Positions 16,461 through 29,359 of a DNA stretch of 64,000 nt are shown piece by piece. The position numbers and the translations under genes were made by a program. The notes under the pieces are model-generated. The model was not told where the DNA came from. It searched no databases and saw nothing but the letters and a program-made list of their open reading frames with translations. Where the stretch lies: the NCBI GenBank assembly GCA_022432975.1, contig CM039502.1, positions 1,974,375-2,038,374 of the forward strand, written 5' to 3'. The stretch's first letter is position 1. Every line of letters begins with the position of its first letter. This DNA comes from Begonia masoniana (taxonomy: Eukaryota; Streptophyta; Magnoliopsida; Cucurbitales; Begoniaceae).

Positions 16461-16742
16461 CCACGTGTCAATTGAGGAGGAGATCAATATTAATTAGAGG
16501 ATCCGGCTTTATGAGGCGGATTTATTACGATTTGGGAAAGATGGAAATAAAAATAAATAAATAATGAATATAGAAACAAGCGAGGACCAATAGAATTTCG
16601 CCAAGTGGAAAGAGAGCCCTTACACAGTACATCACGGGAATGTGATTGGTGCAATTAATAATTGAATATTTGTCATCTTCTCCTTTTTAAATTTCTTTTG
16701 TACACGTCGGCGCCACAAATATTCAATTGATTGGTCCACGTG
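16461..16742. promoter_or_regulatory. Two G-box/ABRE-like motifs upstream of the NDL gene
   Basis: CCACGTGTCA at 16461-16470 and CACGTG at 16737-16742 (within TCCACGTGGG) lie about 0.87 and 0.59 kb upstream of the NDL start. G-box/ABRE cores bind bZIP and bHLH factors and often mark ABA- or light-responsive promoters. Function here is inferred; single motifs can occur by chance, although both are extended palindromic forms. Confidence 0.4.
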
Positions 16743-17331
16743 GGTCCTCCTAGACGAGCATCCAAACGGCAGGTGTTAGTCAAACAAAACGACAAATTAT
16801 TGAAATATTCTCATTTTAGACTAATTTCAAGTCATATTAGTTTACTATTTTTTGATCAATTTTTGTCAAATTAATCCATTATTTAAGTTTAAAATCTATC
16901 GCATTTTCCTTTAAGTTAAAATACCAATTAATTTAATTTAATTATTTAATTCCAATTATGGGATAATCGATTAGAATAAGTTAGAAAAAAGAAACAAATA
17001 TGGAAAGATGGCAAGATTATGGCGAAATTCAAGTTAATAAAGTCAAAGAAAAAGAAGAGAATAGCTGGCATGAGTTGACCACGGTATGTATTTTACTAAC
17101 CACGGTTAACTTCTTAAATTCAATTTGCAGGAAATGTTACGAAGCGTCGGTGGAGGTTAACCGCAGGTTGTTTTTACAGTTGGAGAGAGAGAATCAGAGA
17201 CTCCTTTTTAGATAGAAAGAATCCCTTCGTATATAATCCAAGGAAGCTTGTAATTCTTGAACCAGAGAGAAAAGGAGGAGAGAGAGACACAGGGTGGGAA
17301 GGAGGGTTCGAGCTTTCGACGACGGAGAGCT

Positions 17332-20302
17332 ATGGCCACCGGAGAGACGAACAACGACGTCTCTGTCGATGTGGAGAAGATTTATCTTGGTGGAAAGGTT
17401 GGATTTTTTTTAATGATTGCTTTCGCATTCGGCTATTTGAAGCTGGGTTTCATTTGGTTCTTTGTCTGATTTCGCGAAGAAAAAGATTAGAATTTTTGGT
17501 GGGCATTTTCCATTATCTGTTTGGGTGCAGAGAAAATGTGGGAATGTTGAGTGGAAAGATTTTAATAGTTCTTTCCTCTCTACCGTAATTTTAGTCTTCC
17601 AGCTGAGTTGTTAGATAAGCTTTTCATCTTGGTTGAGTTCAGATTACCCTTTTTTAGGTGAATTCAAACTGTTTTTCATTTTTTAGGTGGATTTAAAATT
17701 TAAATTGTTTTTCGCTTGGAAGTTTAGGATTTTTTATTGTCTAGATCTGCCTCTTCCATGATTTTCTCGAGAGGATTTCTTCTTCGTCTGGAAATACAGA
17801 TTTCTCTGATACTTTTGATTTTTACTCGTTCTTTATTCTCCAGTTTTCTCTTCTATTATGTTGTTGGCAGAGGGCATCTCTCAGTTTTTGGTTCAATTTG
17901 GGGGGTTTTGGGTGTTGGAATATCTACTTCTTGACTTTATCCTGTTTTAATGCTTCCTTTTGGTTTATTTGAGTAATTTGATAACAATTGCATGATGGTT
18001 TTTCTCTTATATTTCAACGTTATTCAATGTACTTTTGCAGTCCGTTGAAGAAATCAAACTCTCTGTATTTTCTTTGCATGTCTTTTACTCTAAATAAACT
18101 GGAAAGACTCTATTTACCTGTATATCTATCTAATTGGTTAAATTTTTCAAACACTGTTTTCAGAAAACAATTCCCAAAAATTTATATTTGGTTTCAAAGA
18201 AAATTTCATTTGATATAAAAAAAAAACCAAAAAATCAAGGAACATGTCTTGTTTTTGCAGAACAGTTTCTAGAAACATCTCTCAAACGTATCTAGTCTGT
18301 TTCTCTTCTCGTTTTATTATTGTTATTTTGTTGTTTCCTTGTTTATATAATAGTCTTTTTATTTTATTTGGCTTTAAATACTTGATCTATACTCTCTCAG
18401 GAACATCTTGTCCGTACCGGCCATGGTTCACTGTCCGTTATAGTATATGGAGACCCAGACAAGCCGGCATTAATCACCTATCCTGATTTGGCTTTGAATT
18501 GTGAGTGAAAGTAATTTTTAAGCCTCTGGGTTTGAAAAAACAACTTTCATCGAAAACGACTTTTAAAAATAGATTTTGAACATATCTCTCAAACTCACTT
18601 GTATGAATGTTTTCCTTTTGTCTCCACAGATGTTTCTTGTTTTCAAGGACTATTCTTTTGTCCTGAAGCAGCTTCATTGCTTCTTCACAACTTCTGCATA
18701 TACCATATCAGTCCTCCCGGACATGAGGTTTGTTGAAGTTTTACGTTATGTTAAGCCCGCTTTCGACATTTCTTGTTTTCCCTGAATGTATTATTCACAT
18801 AACGTCTTCTTCCGGCGCTTTCACAAGAGTTCTTGCAGTTGGGAGCAGCTACAATTTGTCAAGACGACAATGTCCCTTCTGCGGACGATCTAGCTGATCA
18901 AATTCTCGAGGTTCTCAACTTTTTTGGGTAATATTCAAATCATTATCCTATCATTTTATCTATACAATTACGAAAGACGTTGAGATTTTAGTTCAATGTG
19001 TTATATTTTGCGCTGCAGTCGAACCTTTTTTTATCTGATTAGATTCTCTTTGCAGGCTTGGAGCGGTGATGTGCATGGGAGTAACGGCCGGTGCTTACAT
19101 ACTTACTCTATTTTCCGTACGTTCTTTCTATATTTCATTCGTTATAATTCGTTGAGATGAATTTTCCGACCCGGGTGATAAGGATGTTGTTTTCAGTTGA
19201 AATATCAAGACCGAGTTCTGGGTTTGATACTTGTGTCCCCACTGTGCAAGTCACCGTCTTGGGGCGAGTGGTTTTATAATAAGGTACCTTTTTCCGACTC
19301 TTATTGTTGTTCTTAAGCTTAAATACACATGATTTCACTCTGGTACTGAAATTGCCATGATCGTAGGTGATGTCGAATTTGTTGTACTTCTACGGCATGT
19401 GTGGCTTGCTCAAAGAATTCTTGCTTCAGCGGTATTTCAGCAAGGTAATCGCGTTCTTCAACCATCCATAAGTTTCTGTTTAAGCTGTGATAAAATCAAG
19501 TTTGGTGGTAACATGAAGATCTTATTTCTTGAAATGTCCCAGGAGGTTCGTGGTAGTGTCGACATTCCAGAATCCGACATAGTTCATGCATGCCGAAAAG
19601 TGAGCATCTCTGAAAGAATAATATATTAGTTCTGCATTTAAGTAGTATTTTTTAAAAGATTTTCGTTTCTCAGTTGCTGGACGAGAGACAAAGTGTTAAT
19701 GTTTTAAGATTTCTGCAGGCCGTCAACAAGTAAATAAGCATCTTCCCTTTATGATTGTTTATCTTCGATTGATTCCTTAAGTTTAAAGCAAAAATCGTCT
19801 CATTTTCAGGAGACCGGACATCACTGAAGGATTGAAAAGATTGAGATGTCGGACGCTCATATTTGTCGGGGAAAACTCTCCTTTCCATTCCGAGGCAGTC
19901 AATATGACCTCCAAATTGGATCGGCGGCTTTGCGCCTTAGTCGAGGTGAGGGATATTTTCTTCAGAATTTAATCAATCTGTCGGATCTAATCGTAATTTG
20001 ATGTCGTGATTTTTACTATTTTGATCGGTAGTTACTTCCTGTTCTGAGAATGGTTGGACTGAGAATGGTTGGGTTTACAGGTGCAGGGTTGTGGATCAAT
20101 GGTGACTGAAGAGCAACCACATGCAATGTTGATTCCGATGGAGTATTTCTTGATGGGGTTCGGATTATATCGGCCGACCAAATTCAACGACAGCCCAAGA
20201 AGTCCGCTCAGCCCCTCCTGCATTTCCCCGGAGCTACTCTCGCCGGAAAGCATGGGGTTGAAGCTCAAGCCGATCAAGACCCGTGTCTCCCTTCAAGGTT
20301 GA
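17332..20302 (+). CDS. NDL: NDL protein (N-myc downregulated-like, NDRG family)
   Basis: NDL proteins are alpha/beta-hydrolase-fold proteins that bind the G-protein beta-gamma dimer and influence auxin transport in Arabidopsis (NDL1-3). Eleven exons: 17332-17397, 18401-18500, 18630-18727, 18839-18927, 19056-19116, 19197-19283, 19367-19444, 19543-19599, 19674-19729, 19810-19945, 20081-20302; 1050 nt, 349 residues, the usual family length. Key stretches: [20 protein letters not shown] near the N-terminus, the NDR signature [29 protein letters not shown], and the C-terminal Ser/Pro tail ([14 protein letters not shown]) ending IKTRVSLQG. The canonical nucleophile-elbow serine is replaced (MGVTAGAY), as in the whole non-enzymatic NDR family. 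Intron 1 is about 1 kb, the rest short. The carrier gene follows 650 bp downstream on the same strand. Confidence 0.95.
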
Positions 20303-20949
20303 AAATTTGGATTTCGTTGATTTTTCCCACCATTTTTTTTTTTTCCATTTTGATGTCTGATCGTTTGAAAAGGGTTAGGAGGAGGAGGATCACAAGAACA
20401 TTATATAGATAGTTTTTTGGTTTCTTGGGGATTCATTCATTTGTAGTCGGGCAGGGCAGTCGTTGAGCTTCGCCGCCTGTAAATTTCTCTCCGTCTGACT
20501 GAAATATTTGTTTATGGTGACGACGAGCAATCAATAATCAAATTGGAGACACTCTCCATTCGTTTCGACTCTGTTCTTCTCCTCCATGAATTATTCTGAA
20601 AATATTTTTAAGAAAATGTTTCGATTCCAAGGAATATGCGACAATTCAAGTGTTAATAATCAAATTGTACTCCAAAATAATTTATTTTGAATAAATAAAT
20701 ACCTGTAATTAACAGAAAAGAAGTCTACTGGCTCTGACTTGTTGGCTGTCGCCGGAAAATATATATAAATGTCGTCATCCCACCATCCAAGAAACGTGCT
20801 TCGATTTTCTTTTCTCTGCTTGCTTCCCTGCTTCCTTTGTTCCTTGATCCATTTGATCCTTGATCCATTTGATTTGATTGGATTACCTTTCGCAAACCCT
20901 TCTCTCTTTCTCACTCCTCTGCTGCGTCCGAGTCATCTGACATCTGATA

Positions 20950-22618
20950 ATGGGGAAGAAGAGAGAAGGGGGAGATTTGGAACTACTTCTTGATGGTGTG
21001 ATAGAGGGTATGCCTCTGTATGTTAAGGAGCTCGTCGCCGGAGGAGTTGCTGGCGGTATTGCGAAGACGGCCGTTGCTCCGCTTGAGCGCATCAAAATTT
21101 TGTTTCAGGTTTGATTAGGTGTTTTCACTTTGTCGGTCCCTTTATCTTCATCGTCTTCTTGTTCTTCTGAATTCTCCCATTCTTTCTGCGAATTCTTGTG
21201 GAATTTGATCTTTGTTCGAGCGAATGCGATTTTGGCAATTTAAGCGTCGCTGATTCTGGAATGCAATTTCGCCTATTTTATTACTTGGTCGAATAAAACA
21301 ATGTAGATTAGAGTAACTGAGCGCCAGCACTGTTCATCTTTTTGTTTTTCAGACAAGGAGAGACGAGTTTCAGAGCATGGGAGTGTTAAAGTCCATTAAA
21401 TGGATCAAAAAGACAGAAGGATATCCAGGGTTCTACCGGTAAACCCTCAATCTCTTTTCCTTGACATAATTGAAACTCCGAGTCTTTCTCATTATTTGGG
21501 ATTTGTTCAAAGAGGGAATGGAGCAAGTATAGCTCGAATTGTTCCTTATGCAGCTCTTCACTACATGGTTTATGAGCAATACAGAAGATGGATCATCCTC
21601 ACTTTTCCGAACGTCAATCGAGGCCCCGTCCTCGATCTTGTGGCGGGATCGTTTTCTGGGGCAACTGCCGTTCTTTGCACTCATCCTCTAGATTTAGTCC
21701 GGACGAGATTGGCTTACCAGGTGAGTAATTTTAAGAATAGAGGACAATAGTTATAATCCTGAAGAGATTTTCTTTGACCAATCTCAACTAAACTGAGTTT
21801 GAGATGGATGCAATGCTTCAGATTGTGGATCCGTCGAAGTTGAGCATTCAACGTGTGGTTAATTCCGACCAAGTTTATAAAGGAATTCTCGATTGTTTCT
21901 CCAAGACCTTTAAGAAGGCAGGAATCCGAGGTCTCTACCGCGGAGTGGGTATGCATTACCGTAAAAAAACTCGATTCATTCATCAGTTACAATTCATCAT
22001 ATTGTATCGCCTTTTTTCAGCCCCATCGCTTTATGGAATCTTCCCGTATGCGGGTTTGAAGTTTTATTTCTACGAGAAGATGAAATTATACGTCCCCGAG
22101 AATAAGAAGAATGATATAACGTTTAAACTCGTTTGCGGATCGGTTGCTGGCTTATTAAGTCAAACATTTACGTACCCTCTTGATGTTGTTAGGCGACAAA
22201 TGCAGGTACATTACTTCAAAGATTTGAGGGTGATACTTTCAATCGCAATGTTATAGCTCGAGTTTCTTCGCAGGTTCAACGGGTTTTCTTGTCCAGTAAG
22301 GCTGAGGTGAAAGGTACTTTCGAAACCGTCGCTTTTATTGCTCAATCGCAAGGATGGAAGCCATTATTCTCAGGGTTAAGCATCAACTATCTCAAGGTTA
22401 GATCTCTCTCTCTAACTCTCTCTCTCTCTCTCTCTCTAAGTGATCAACTATGAGTGCATGATTATATGATGCAGGTTGTACCTTCCGTAGCAATTGGATT
22501 TACAGTCTATGATGTTATGAAATCGTACCTCAGAGTTCCATCCAGGGATGAAGCTGTGATAGAAGTTGCAACAAGTAAAAGAAATACACATAACCAGACA
22601 TCTTCCATTAGCCAATAA
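20950..22618 (+). CDS. Mitochondrial carrier, coenzyme A transporter type
   Basis: A member of the mitochondrial carrier family (SLC25) of the inner membrane, closest in my reading to the plant CoA carriers CoAc1/CoAc2. Seven exons: 20950-21108, 21353-21438, 21513-21720, 21822-21948, 22021-22205, 22274-22396, 22475-22618; 1032 nt, 343 residues, all in frame. The three carrier signatures (PxD/ExxK/R) are PLERIKI in exon 1, PLDLVRTR in exon 3 and PLDVVRRQ in exon 5, each starting one of the three two-helix repeats. [18 protein letters not shown] and [19 protein letters not shown] are typical of this subfamily. The C-terminal tail is polar and ends QTSSISQ. Intron 6 holds a CT microsatellite (about 22402-22437). 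The stop is 150 bp from the convergent PPR gene, so the 3' untranslated regions probably overlap. Confidence 0.93.
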
Positions 22619-22768
22619 CTCAACAAGTATTCTTGCCAATTTTGATTGTAAACTTACAATAAATTAACTACATCTGTCCATTTTTTGTACGTGTATTGAG
22701 TTTAGAATATGTTCCTTGAGCTGCAACTCTCTAGTCTAATCTCTCTGCAAGATGGACTTAAAAAGCCA

Positions 22769-24265
22769 TTACCAGAAATCCCCACAAGAGCATCTGCCAT
22801 CTTTGAAATGATGAAACCTCTTGTTGTCTCTCACGATCAATTCCCGCCCAACAATCTTCGACATAATCTTGATTGCATTGTGGCAGTCTCCGCAGATTCG
22901 AAGGTTTTTAATAATCCTTAGAGTTGTTCTTGGGGGAGTACTGATTAATCCATATGCGATGGCTAATCGTTCACTGTGATACTGTAAAGCCTGCTCTTTT
23001 GCTTCTTCGTCAATGTCGTGAAGGACGAACCTTGTGTCTGGAACATAACCAGCTTCCCTCATTTGACCACTCAAACCTCTTAATTTCCCATTTGTCTCTC
23101 TCTTGTAGGCGTCGGTGGATCTATATTCACTCACCCTATTTTTTTCCTGAAGCATGTTGGTCGAAAAGTGGTTTTGCAGAGGTGGCGAGATTTTATTTGT
23201 CAGCACCTTGGATGGATCGACATCGACAATTATTTCATCGACTTGGTTCTCCAGATCTATATTCCCATGAATTTGCGCATAATTCTTCAAGATCTCCCAA
23301 GCTTCGATAGGAGGTGGAGTTGGAACTTTTTGTCTGAGAAACTCATCGGCTTCGTACAAATGGCCAGACCTCCCAAGAATGTCGATGATTTGGAAATAAT
23401 GCTCCATTTTTGGCACAATTCTGAAGTCGGTCTTCATCAATTCGAAGTAAATTAGTGCTTCCTCCACGGCTTCAGCACTGGCACAAGCATTGAAAACCAT
23501 TTCGAAAGTTTCCGAATTGGGCTGTACGTTCATCTTCCTCATCAGCTTAAATGACAATAACCCTTCATCCCCCTGCACGTTATCTCCATAGCTTTGAATC
23601 AACAGATTCCATGATTTCACATTTCTTTCACGCATTTTATCGAACACCCTGCGCGCGTCTCTCGTGCTTCCACACTTCCCGTACATTTCAATCAACTTAT
23701 TGCTCATCTCTACATCGCCGCGAAATTGCGATCGCTTCAGGAGATCATCGATCCTTTTTCCAACCTCTAGAAATTCTGAATTCTCACACAAACTCAATAA
23801 TTTGCAATAAATACCATAATCAGCACTAAGACCTTGACTAATATATTCTACAGCTTCCTTTACCTTACCTTCGTCGCAGAGATACACAAGATCAATATTT
23901 AAAGGATTTAGTTCAAATGTATCACTAACATTTTGATGGGCAAGCTCGTCTCCGTCTCCATTTTGCTTCTTTTCCTCGTTCAGAGTTGGATTAGTCTTCA
24001 ATTGAGAGTTTGAACCACTGCTAGTAGTGGGACCGCGATGGCGGCGGAATACTTTGGAACTACGAGTATCAGAAGGTGAATATGCACACAGAATTTGGGA
24101 TTGGGAGGATCTGAAGCCGCAGGACGAGGAAGAAGAAGAGGAGGGTGAAGATTTGAGGGCAAGAGCTTTGGGGCCGAAAGGGAGCTGAAGAGGAGAGAGT
24201 GTAGTCGTTTGAGCCGTTAAGCAGGACCAAGTTATGGTGTTCTGAAACGACAGTAGAGACGCCAT
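22769..24265 (-). CDS. PPR protein with C-terminal DYW domain (DYW2/MEF8-like), organelle RNA editing
   Basis: A single exon of 498 codons, as usual for PPR genes. Residues 1 to about 110 are Ser-rich and poorly conserved, fitting a plastid or mitochondrial transit peptide. A short PPR tract follows ([20 protein letters not shown] onward). The C-terminal 93 residues are a DYW cytidine-deaminase-like domain: zinc-site HSE within [16 protein letters not shown], and HHF...CSC, ending GDFW instead of DYW. The few repeats, the [18 protein letters not shown] block and the absence of a clear PG box place it with the atypical DYW2/MEF8 group of Arabidopsis (At2g15690 and relatives), which assist long-range PLS editing factors in C-to-U editing. 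That placement is from memory. The start at 24265 is the first ATG in frame. Confidence 0.93.
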   Translation of the reverse strand: MASLLSFQNTITWSCLTAQTTTLSPLQLPFGPKALALKSSPSSSSSSSCGFRSSQSQILCAYSPSDTRSSKVFRRHRGPTTSSGSNSQLKTNPTLNEEKKQNGDGDELAHQNVSDTFELNPLNIDLVYLCDEGKVKEAVEYISQGLSADYGIYCKLLSLCENSEFLEVGKRIDDLLKRSQFRGDVEMSNKLIEMYGKCGSTRDARRVFDKMRERNVKSWNLLIQSYGDNVQGDEGLLSFKLMRKMNVQPNSETFEMVFNACASAEAVEEALIYFELMKTDFRIVPKMEHYFQIIDILGRSGHLYEADEFLRQKVPTPPPIEAWEILKNYAQIHGNIDLENQVDEIIVDVDPSKVLTNKISPPLQNHFSTNMLQEKNRVSEYRSTDAYKRETNGKLRGLSGQMREAGYVPDTRFVLHDIDEEAKEQALQYHSERLAIAYGLISTPPRTTLRIIKNLRICGDCHNAIKIMSKIVGRELIVRDNKRFHHFKDGRCSCGDFW

Positions 24266-25145
24266 TGTCGAATTGCCGCTGCTTTCTGGAGAAACTATGG
24301 CGGGGAAGGTGCGAGGAAACGGATGTGAAAACTGATGAAGCTGCGCATTACATCTCAGAATCTGGCAAAATTGGCGACAATATCTTAAAAGCTACTCTAA
24401 CGACGTGCCGTTTCTGCTATTTCGAAGAGAATAGTACCAAAATGCCTTATTCTTCTCGGTGTGACATAACATAATTCAATTAATTAAAGTTTTTGTTGCT
24501 AGCTGTATTTTGGGAATATCTTTTACATGATCCCTAAAGTAAAAGTATTTATGTGACATTAGATGACTTAACTAATGCATTGACTATGTTGACTTGACTC
24601 TGTCCATCTCTCTATTTTCCACGTTCAAACTAACACAGGACTTTCCTCATTTCCCATTTTAAGTTCATCCTCAACCCTAAAAAAATGTCAAATAATAATG
24701 TTTTTGTGTCACGAAACTAGGGTTTTAAAACATCGATTTTCTCTATGTTTGAAATGCTACCTAAAATTATTTGACATATCACACAATATGGCCATCACAC
24801 AATATGGTTACCAAGGAATTACAATCACATGGTTTATCAATAAAATTTCAATGTTAAATTTGTAAAACAAAATTAGATGGTATCTCCAAATCATGTTTGC
24901 GGAGGCTCGAGTCTTCGTAATATAATATTGTTCACTTTAGGGTGAAACTCGTATGATTTTATTTTTCTGGTTAACCCAAAACGCATTGTATTATGTAACA
25001 AGAAAAATTCTACTTATAAACCATTCACTTTCTACTTTCCACAATAATGTGAGATTGTGTACCCCGCTTGTATGGACTGAGTCATCACAATCACAAAATT
25101 TTGGGTTGTCATTATCTTCACAAGATAGGTTGTCACAATGTTATA
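24266..25145. other. Intergenic; decayed short-repeat copy
   Basis: The first few hundred bases are the upstream region of the PPR gene. From about 24900 to 25140 the sequence, read on the minus strand, matches the dispersed repeat described at 57.5-63.8 kb: ACAATGCGTTTTGGGTTAAC preceded by GGTTTATAAG. No gene seen. Confidence 0.6.
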
Positions 25146-25149
25146 TTCT

Positions 25150-25850
25150 AGAGTAAAAACCATTTTAAACCTCAAAGTATTAATTTTTTTTTAAAACCCT
25201 TAAAGTATTAACCATAACAAATCAAACCTCAAAATATAAAAAATCTAACAATATAAATCTCGGCGGACGCCTGATAGCCCATTGTTCTACATTTTACGCT
25301 GGAGCGGCCTCCCGCTCTACAGTCAATGAGTCTCTGTACTTGAAATTTTTACCATATGTTCATCATATCATGATAAGATAATTTGAAAAGTTTCGTAATT
25401 TTACAACACTTGTACGATATATTGTAATTTTAGTTAATTATTTTATAAAACAATTATAATAAATCATACAAGTGTTAAAAAATCACGAAAATTTTCAGAT
25501 TATCTTCCATAATGTGGTGAACACATGTTAAAATTTCACGTAAATTGAATATCGTTTAATATTTTTTTAAAAATTAATTTATAAAATGAAGAAAAGTTTC
25601 TATCTTGGAGAGCACAGGGGATCGCTACTGTAGAGCGGTCTGCTGCACCGGCCCCCCACTACTATAGAGCGGAGGGCCACCCCAGCGTAAAATGTAGAAC
25701 GAGGGGCTATCGGGCGTATGCCAGAGTTTAAATTGTTAGGTTTTTTATAGTTTAAGGTTTTATTTGTTAGGGTTAATACTTTAATGATTTTTTTTTTTTA
25801 TAAAAAAAATCATACTTTGAGGTTTAAAATGATTTTTACCTCATTAAAAT
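25150..25850. mobile_element. Fold-back / Mutator-like non-autonomous element (MITE-like)
   Basis: The two ends are long inverted copies. Left end about 25152-25330 (TAAAAACCATTTTAAACCTC, then a segment with GTTCTACATTTTACGCTGG). Right end about 25620-25850, the reverse complement of the same order of blocks. The centre is AT-rich with no coding capacity. The subterminal block (ACGCCT, GTTCTA, TACGCTGG) resembles the termini of the larger element at 30.86-39.29 kb. I could not identify a clean target duplication. Probably a non-autonomous relative of that Mutator-like element. Confidence 0.75.
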
Positions 25851-27841
25851 CCATGAAATTATATTGTTCACAAAAAAAAAAGATGGTTGACGATTGCCCC
25901 GGTTAGAAGTTGCTGCCTAGTTTATTGCCATTGACAACGAAAAATCATATTGCCATTGACAATGAAAAATCATAGTTTCAACGACTCTTTCAATATGCTT
26001 CGTTTTTAATTTGTCGACCAATGGAAATTTGATACACGAAGGTGTTCATTTAAAATAGAATCAATAAGGTTTTATTAAACTTTATCTTGTCTATGTTGTT
26101 ACACGTCTATTTCAGTCAACTTATTGAATCCATTAATAATAGTATTAGGAAATTTCAAAAGGAAAGAAGTTAGAAAAATTCAAAGGAGGTAAGCTGGTGA
26201 AAGATTCTGTCCAGTCAAATGATCAAGTATGAAATCGATTAGTTTTTCCCCCTTTTTCACATCTTATAAACACTCAATAATTTTTCAAAGTTGACCACGT
26301 GAAATTCAAATCACGCGAATTGAATTATATATATAATATAATTGTGCTTTTGTTTACATATTCATGTATAGAAGAGGTAAATTTGCTTTTAGGTTTAGAA
26401 GATTTTAATCTGTTCATCGTGGTATAATATTGTCTGTTTTGATAGTGTGAATTCATAATCGACCACTTACTCGGCTTTATTAGCAATCTGATCGAGGGCC
26501 TTTGGTCAGCTATGAGGTTGGGCCCGACCAAAGCTTGTCCACCCAAATTTGAGTTGTTATAGGTCAGGTTGTTACTTGTTACGTCGACACAATTTTAAAC
26601 TCATCATCACAGAGCTCAAACTTTAGTATCCCGACTAGTTACAAAATAATAAAAAATAAATAAAAAAGTCAACCCTAAGCTTACCAACCTATGGGATCAT
26701 AGATCTGGGCTCGACCAAGCTTCGTAAAAAATATATATATCCAATCCGACTGTATCTTGGGACACGAGCCGGATGACTCTGGCCCTTTTATGAAATTGGT
26801 TTTTGGTTTTACCCTTGTATCTTTTGTATTAATTGGAAAAGAGATTCTATTTATAAATCATCATCTTTTACCTCTTACGAAATAATATGAGATTATACAG
26901 ATTCACCTGTTCTTAAATCTTTAATCCTAGTGTTTCTTACGATATCTATTTGTTTAATTATGATACAATAAATCTAGAGATTTTTAGTGTTTTGTACAAG
27001 ATATGTAAACATTAAAAATTATGATACATTATCTATTTGTTTAATTATCCACGTAGTTGAAATTTCACGAAGTTACACTAATATTTCTCTGGTCTTTCCT
27101 TTTAGGTTGGATTTAAACATTAAAAATTTCAATGACCTTTTAGGTCTCATATTTGTTCGTTTGTTTTACATTTGAACGACAGTACATCGTTGTTACTCGA
27201 ATAAATAATTATAGCTTATCATGTCGTTGCTCAGCAAGTAGCATGTGTTTGAAAATAGCTATGAAATGTTGGGACGATGAGAATCATGAGACTCAAATTA
27301 TCATTAATTAGTTTTTTAATACTCTCTAAGTTCTTCATCAAGTAGTCTTTCTTTGTCACTATCATTATTTTTCAATGACCTTCATCTTTAGTCTTCTTTT
27401 CTCTTTATCAAACTACCAACCCGCGCTTTCGGTCTCTCTTCTCGTCGTCTCATGCTTGCTAGAAAATATTATTTGTAAGAATTTGGAGACTCGAATTCAA
27501 TTTAACATGATCGAGTGAAACTAAATTATAGATGTTTTTCAAAAATTTGTACTAGTAACCAAGAAATTGGACTAAAAGACGTGATACCATTACCATGTCA
27601 TAGGACCTTATTTACATTTTTGAGAGAGAGAGAGAGAGAGAGATTTTCTTATTCTTATTTCTTACAACTCCAAGTTGAGAAAAAAATAATAAAACAATAA
27701 ACTATGGCCGTCGAGAAATCGGTTGTCTTTTTGCTAGCACTGTGCACTGCAGATTTCGTCTACCGCCACGGAATCACCAGTCACCGTGTATAAATCTGAA
27801 GCTTCTACTCTCTCGCCTCTCCCCTCCTCTCTGGAAGCGCA
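25851..27841. other. Intergenic region without a recognisable gene
   Basis: AT-rich sequence. Around 26790-26905 there is another minus-strand copy of the dispersed repeat (TTTATAAATCATCATC). A GA microsatellite is at about 27620-27642. The last 100 bp are the likely promoter and leader of the MYB-related gene, including CACCGTGTATAAATC with a TATA-like core near 27788. Confidence 0.6.
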
Positions 27842-28912
27842 ATGGATAGAAAGTGTTCTCTGTGTGGAAAACTAGGGCATAATTCAAGGACTTGCACAAA
27901 TCGCAGAGGAATAAGGCTGTTTGGAGTTTGGCTTGACATTTCATCATCCGCCATTGCCATGCAGAAAAGCTTCGTCATGGATTCCATGAACTCATCGCCA
28001 TCCCTATCTTCTTCACTGTCTTCATCAAGAACTTCCTTTGATGAAAATTCCCATGCGATTTCCTGCCGTCACCTCTCCGACTCTCTCGCCCACGGAGCCC
28101 TTAAAGAGAGCACAAAGGGCAAGTTTACTGGTCTTGGTCGACTATCCATCTGCAATTTTTTTTTTTTTTTTTTGAAAATCTGGAAATCCAACTTCACTTT
28201 CATTAAAAGTGCTAATTTATCATCTGGAAATCTGCTTATTTTGATTTTCAAATTCTCAAGAAGCTTCTGTTTTCATGGAAATTCAGGGCGTCCATGGACA
28301 GAAGAGGAGCGCGGGGCTTTTCTTAAAGGGCTGGAGAAGCTGGGGAAGGGTGATTGGAGAGGCATATCAAGAAGCTACGTGAAAACAAGAACTTCAACCC
28401 AAGTCGCAAGCCATGCCCAGAAGTATTTTCTCAGAAAAAAGAGACGCACTACCCTCTTTGACCTGGTCCACCCCTTCTCCTACAAATGTGTTTTAGAAAA
28501 CTGTTTTACACGACAATTCTTGAAAAACACATAGTTGAAGTGCATGCAAAAACTGTTTCCTCAACATTTACAAAGCATAGATGTTTTATTAATCTTGTTT
28601 TGAAAAAAGACAGTGGGTTCAATCATTACAAACAACTGTTGTGTGAAATTCTTATCTGAAAACAGCTTTTGACAGTTTAATCTTTGTTGAAAAATACAGG
28701 TCGAGAGGAAGAACAAGGTAGTGCATCCTAAAAGAGAGAATCTGGATCGAACTGTTCTGCCACTTCTCATTTCTGGGCTGTTAGGCTCCCGAGAAAATTT
28801 ATCTTCTGCTGAGAAAACAAGCTCTCCCAACTATGGACCGGATCTAGAGCTTACCCTCAACACTAATCCTAAAACATTAGATTATGATCATTGTAAGAGT
28901 AGAAGTATTTAG
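27842..28912 (+). CDS. MYB-related transcription factor with CCHC zinc knuckle and SHAQKYF motif
   Basis: Nuclear DNA-binding protein of the single-repeat, CCA1-like/R-R MYB group that binds I-box (TATCC) type elements. Exons: 27842 to about 28130, 28287-28465, 28700-28912; about 226 residues. The N-terminus carries a zinc knuckle, [14 protein letters not shown] (Cys-X2-Cys-X4-His-X4-Cys). A serine-rich linker follows. The MYB repeat starts [20 protein letters not shown] and includes [15 protein letters not shown]. The tail contains LELTLN, which resembles an EAR repression motif (LxLxL) and suggests a repressor. Donor 1 is ambiguous (28130/28131 or 28136/28137; both keep frame), with weak GTCTTG or GTCGAC consensus. 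The protein is shorter than typical members (about 300-350 residues) because the C-terminal region is reduced. Confidence 0.85.
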
Positions 28913-29359
28913 AAAACGCTGTCATTTTCTATTTCAGTCATGCTTAGTTATTACTAAAAGTTGCCCCATACTTCTTTCGATAGTCAGTTTCTTTAATAAA
29001 TTAGATATTTTTGTTCCAAGTTATTATTTTTAATATTAACATTAAAAAATAAAAATAAAAACACACTTTGGCGGGATAGTTTTTTTTTAATTAGATAATA
29101 TTAAAATAAAATACATTAAACTCTTATATTTATAATTTTTGTCACCTCAAACTCTAATTTAAGATTCGTACAAGTCAAACGTTGAACTTCAAAAACTTTA
29201 CGCGGTGAATAAAATCAACTTTAAATTTATTATTTTTTAGTATTTCTAGATTTAGTTCTTTGATTTTAACTTTTTTTTTTTTCAGTTTGGAATCAGGTTG
29301 AGTCTGTCTAAGTCACTTTAGACTCGATTTGTTTCAGTTTTTCATTATTTTTAAAATTA
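28913..29359. other. Intergenic, AT-rich, no gene seen
   Basis: Low-complexity A/T sequence downstream of the MYB-related gene. No ORF with family resemblance and no repeat structure beyond short T or A runs. Confidence 0.6.
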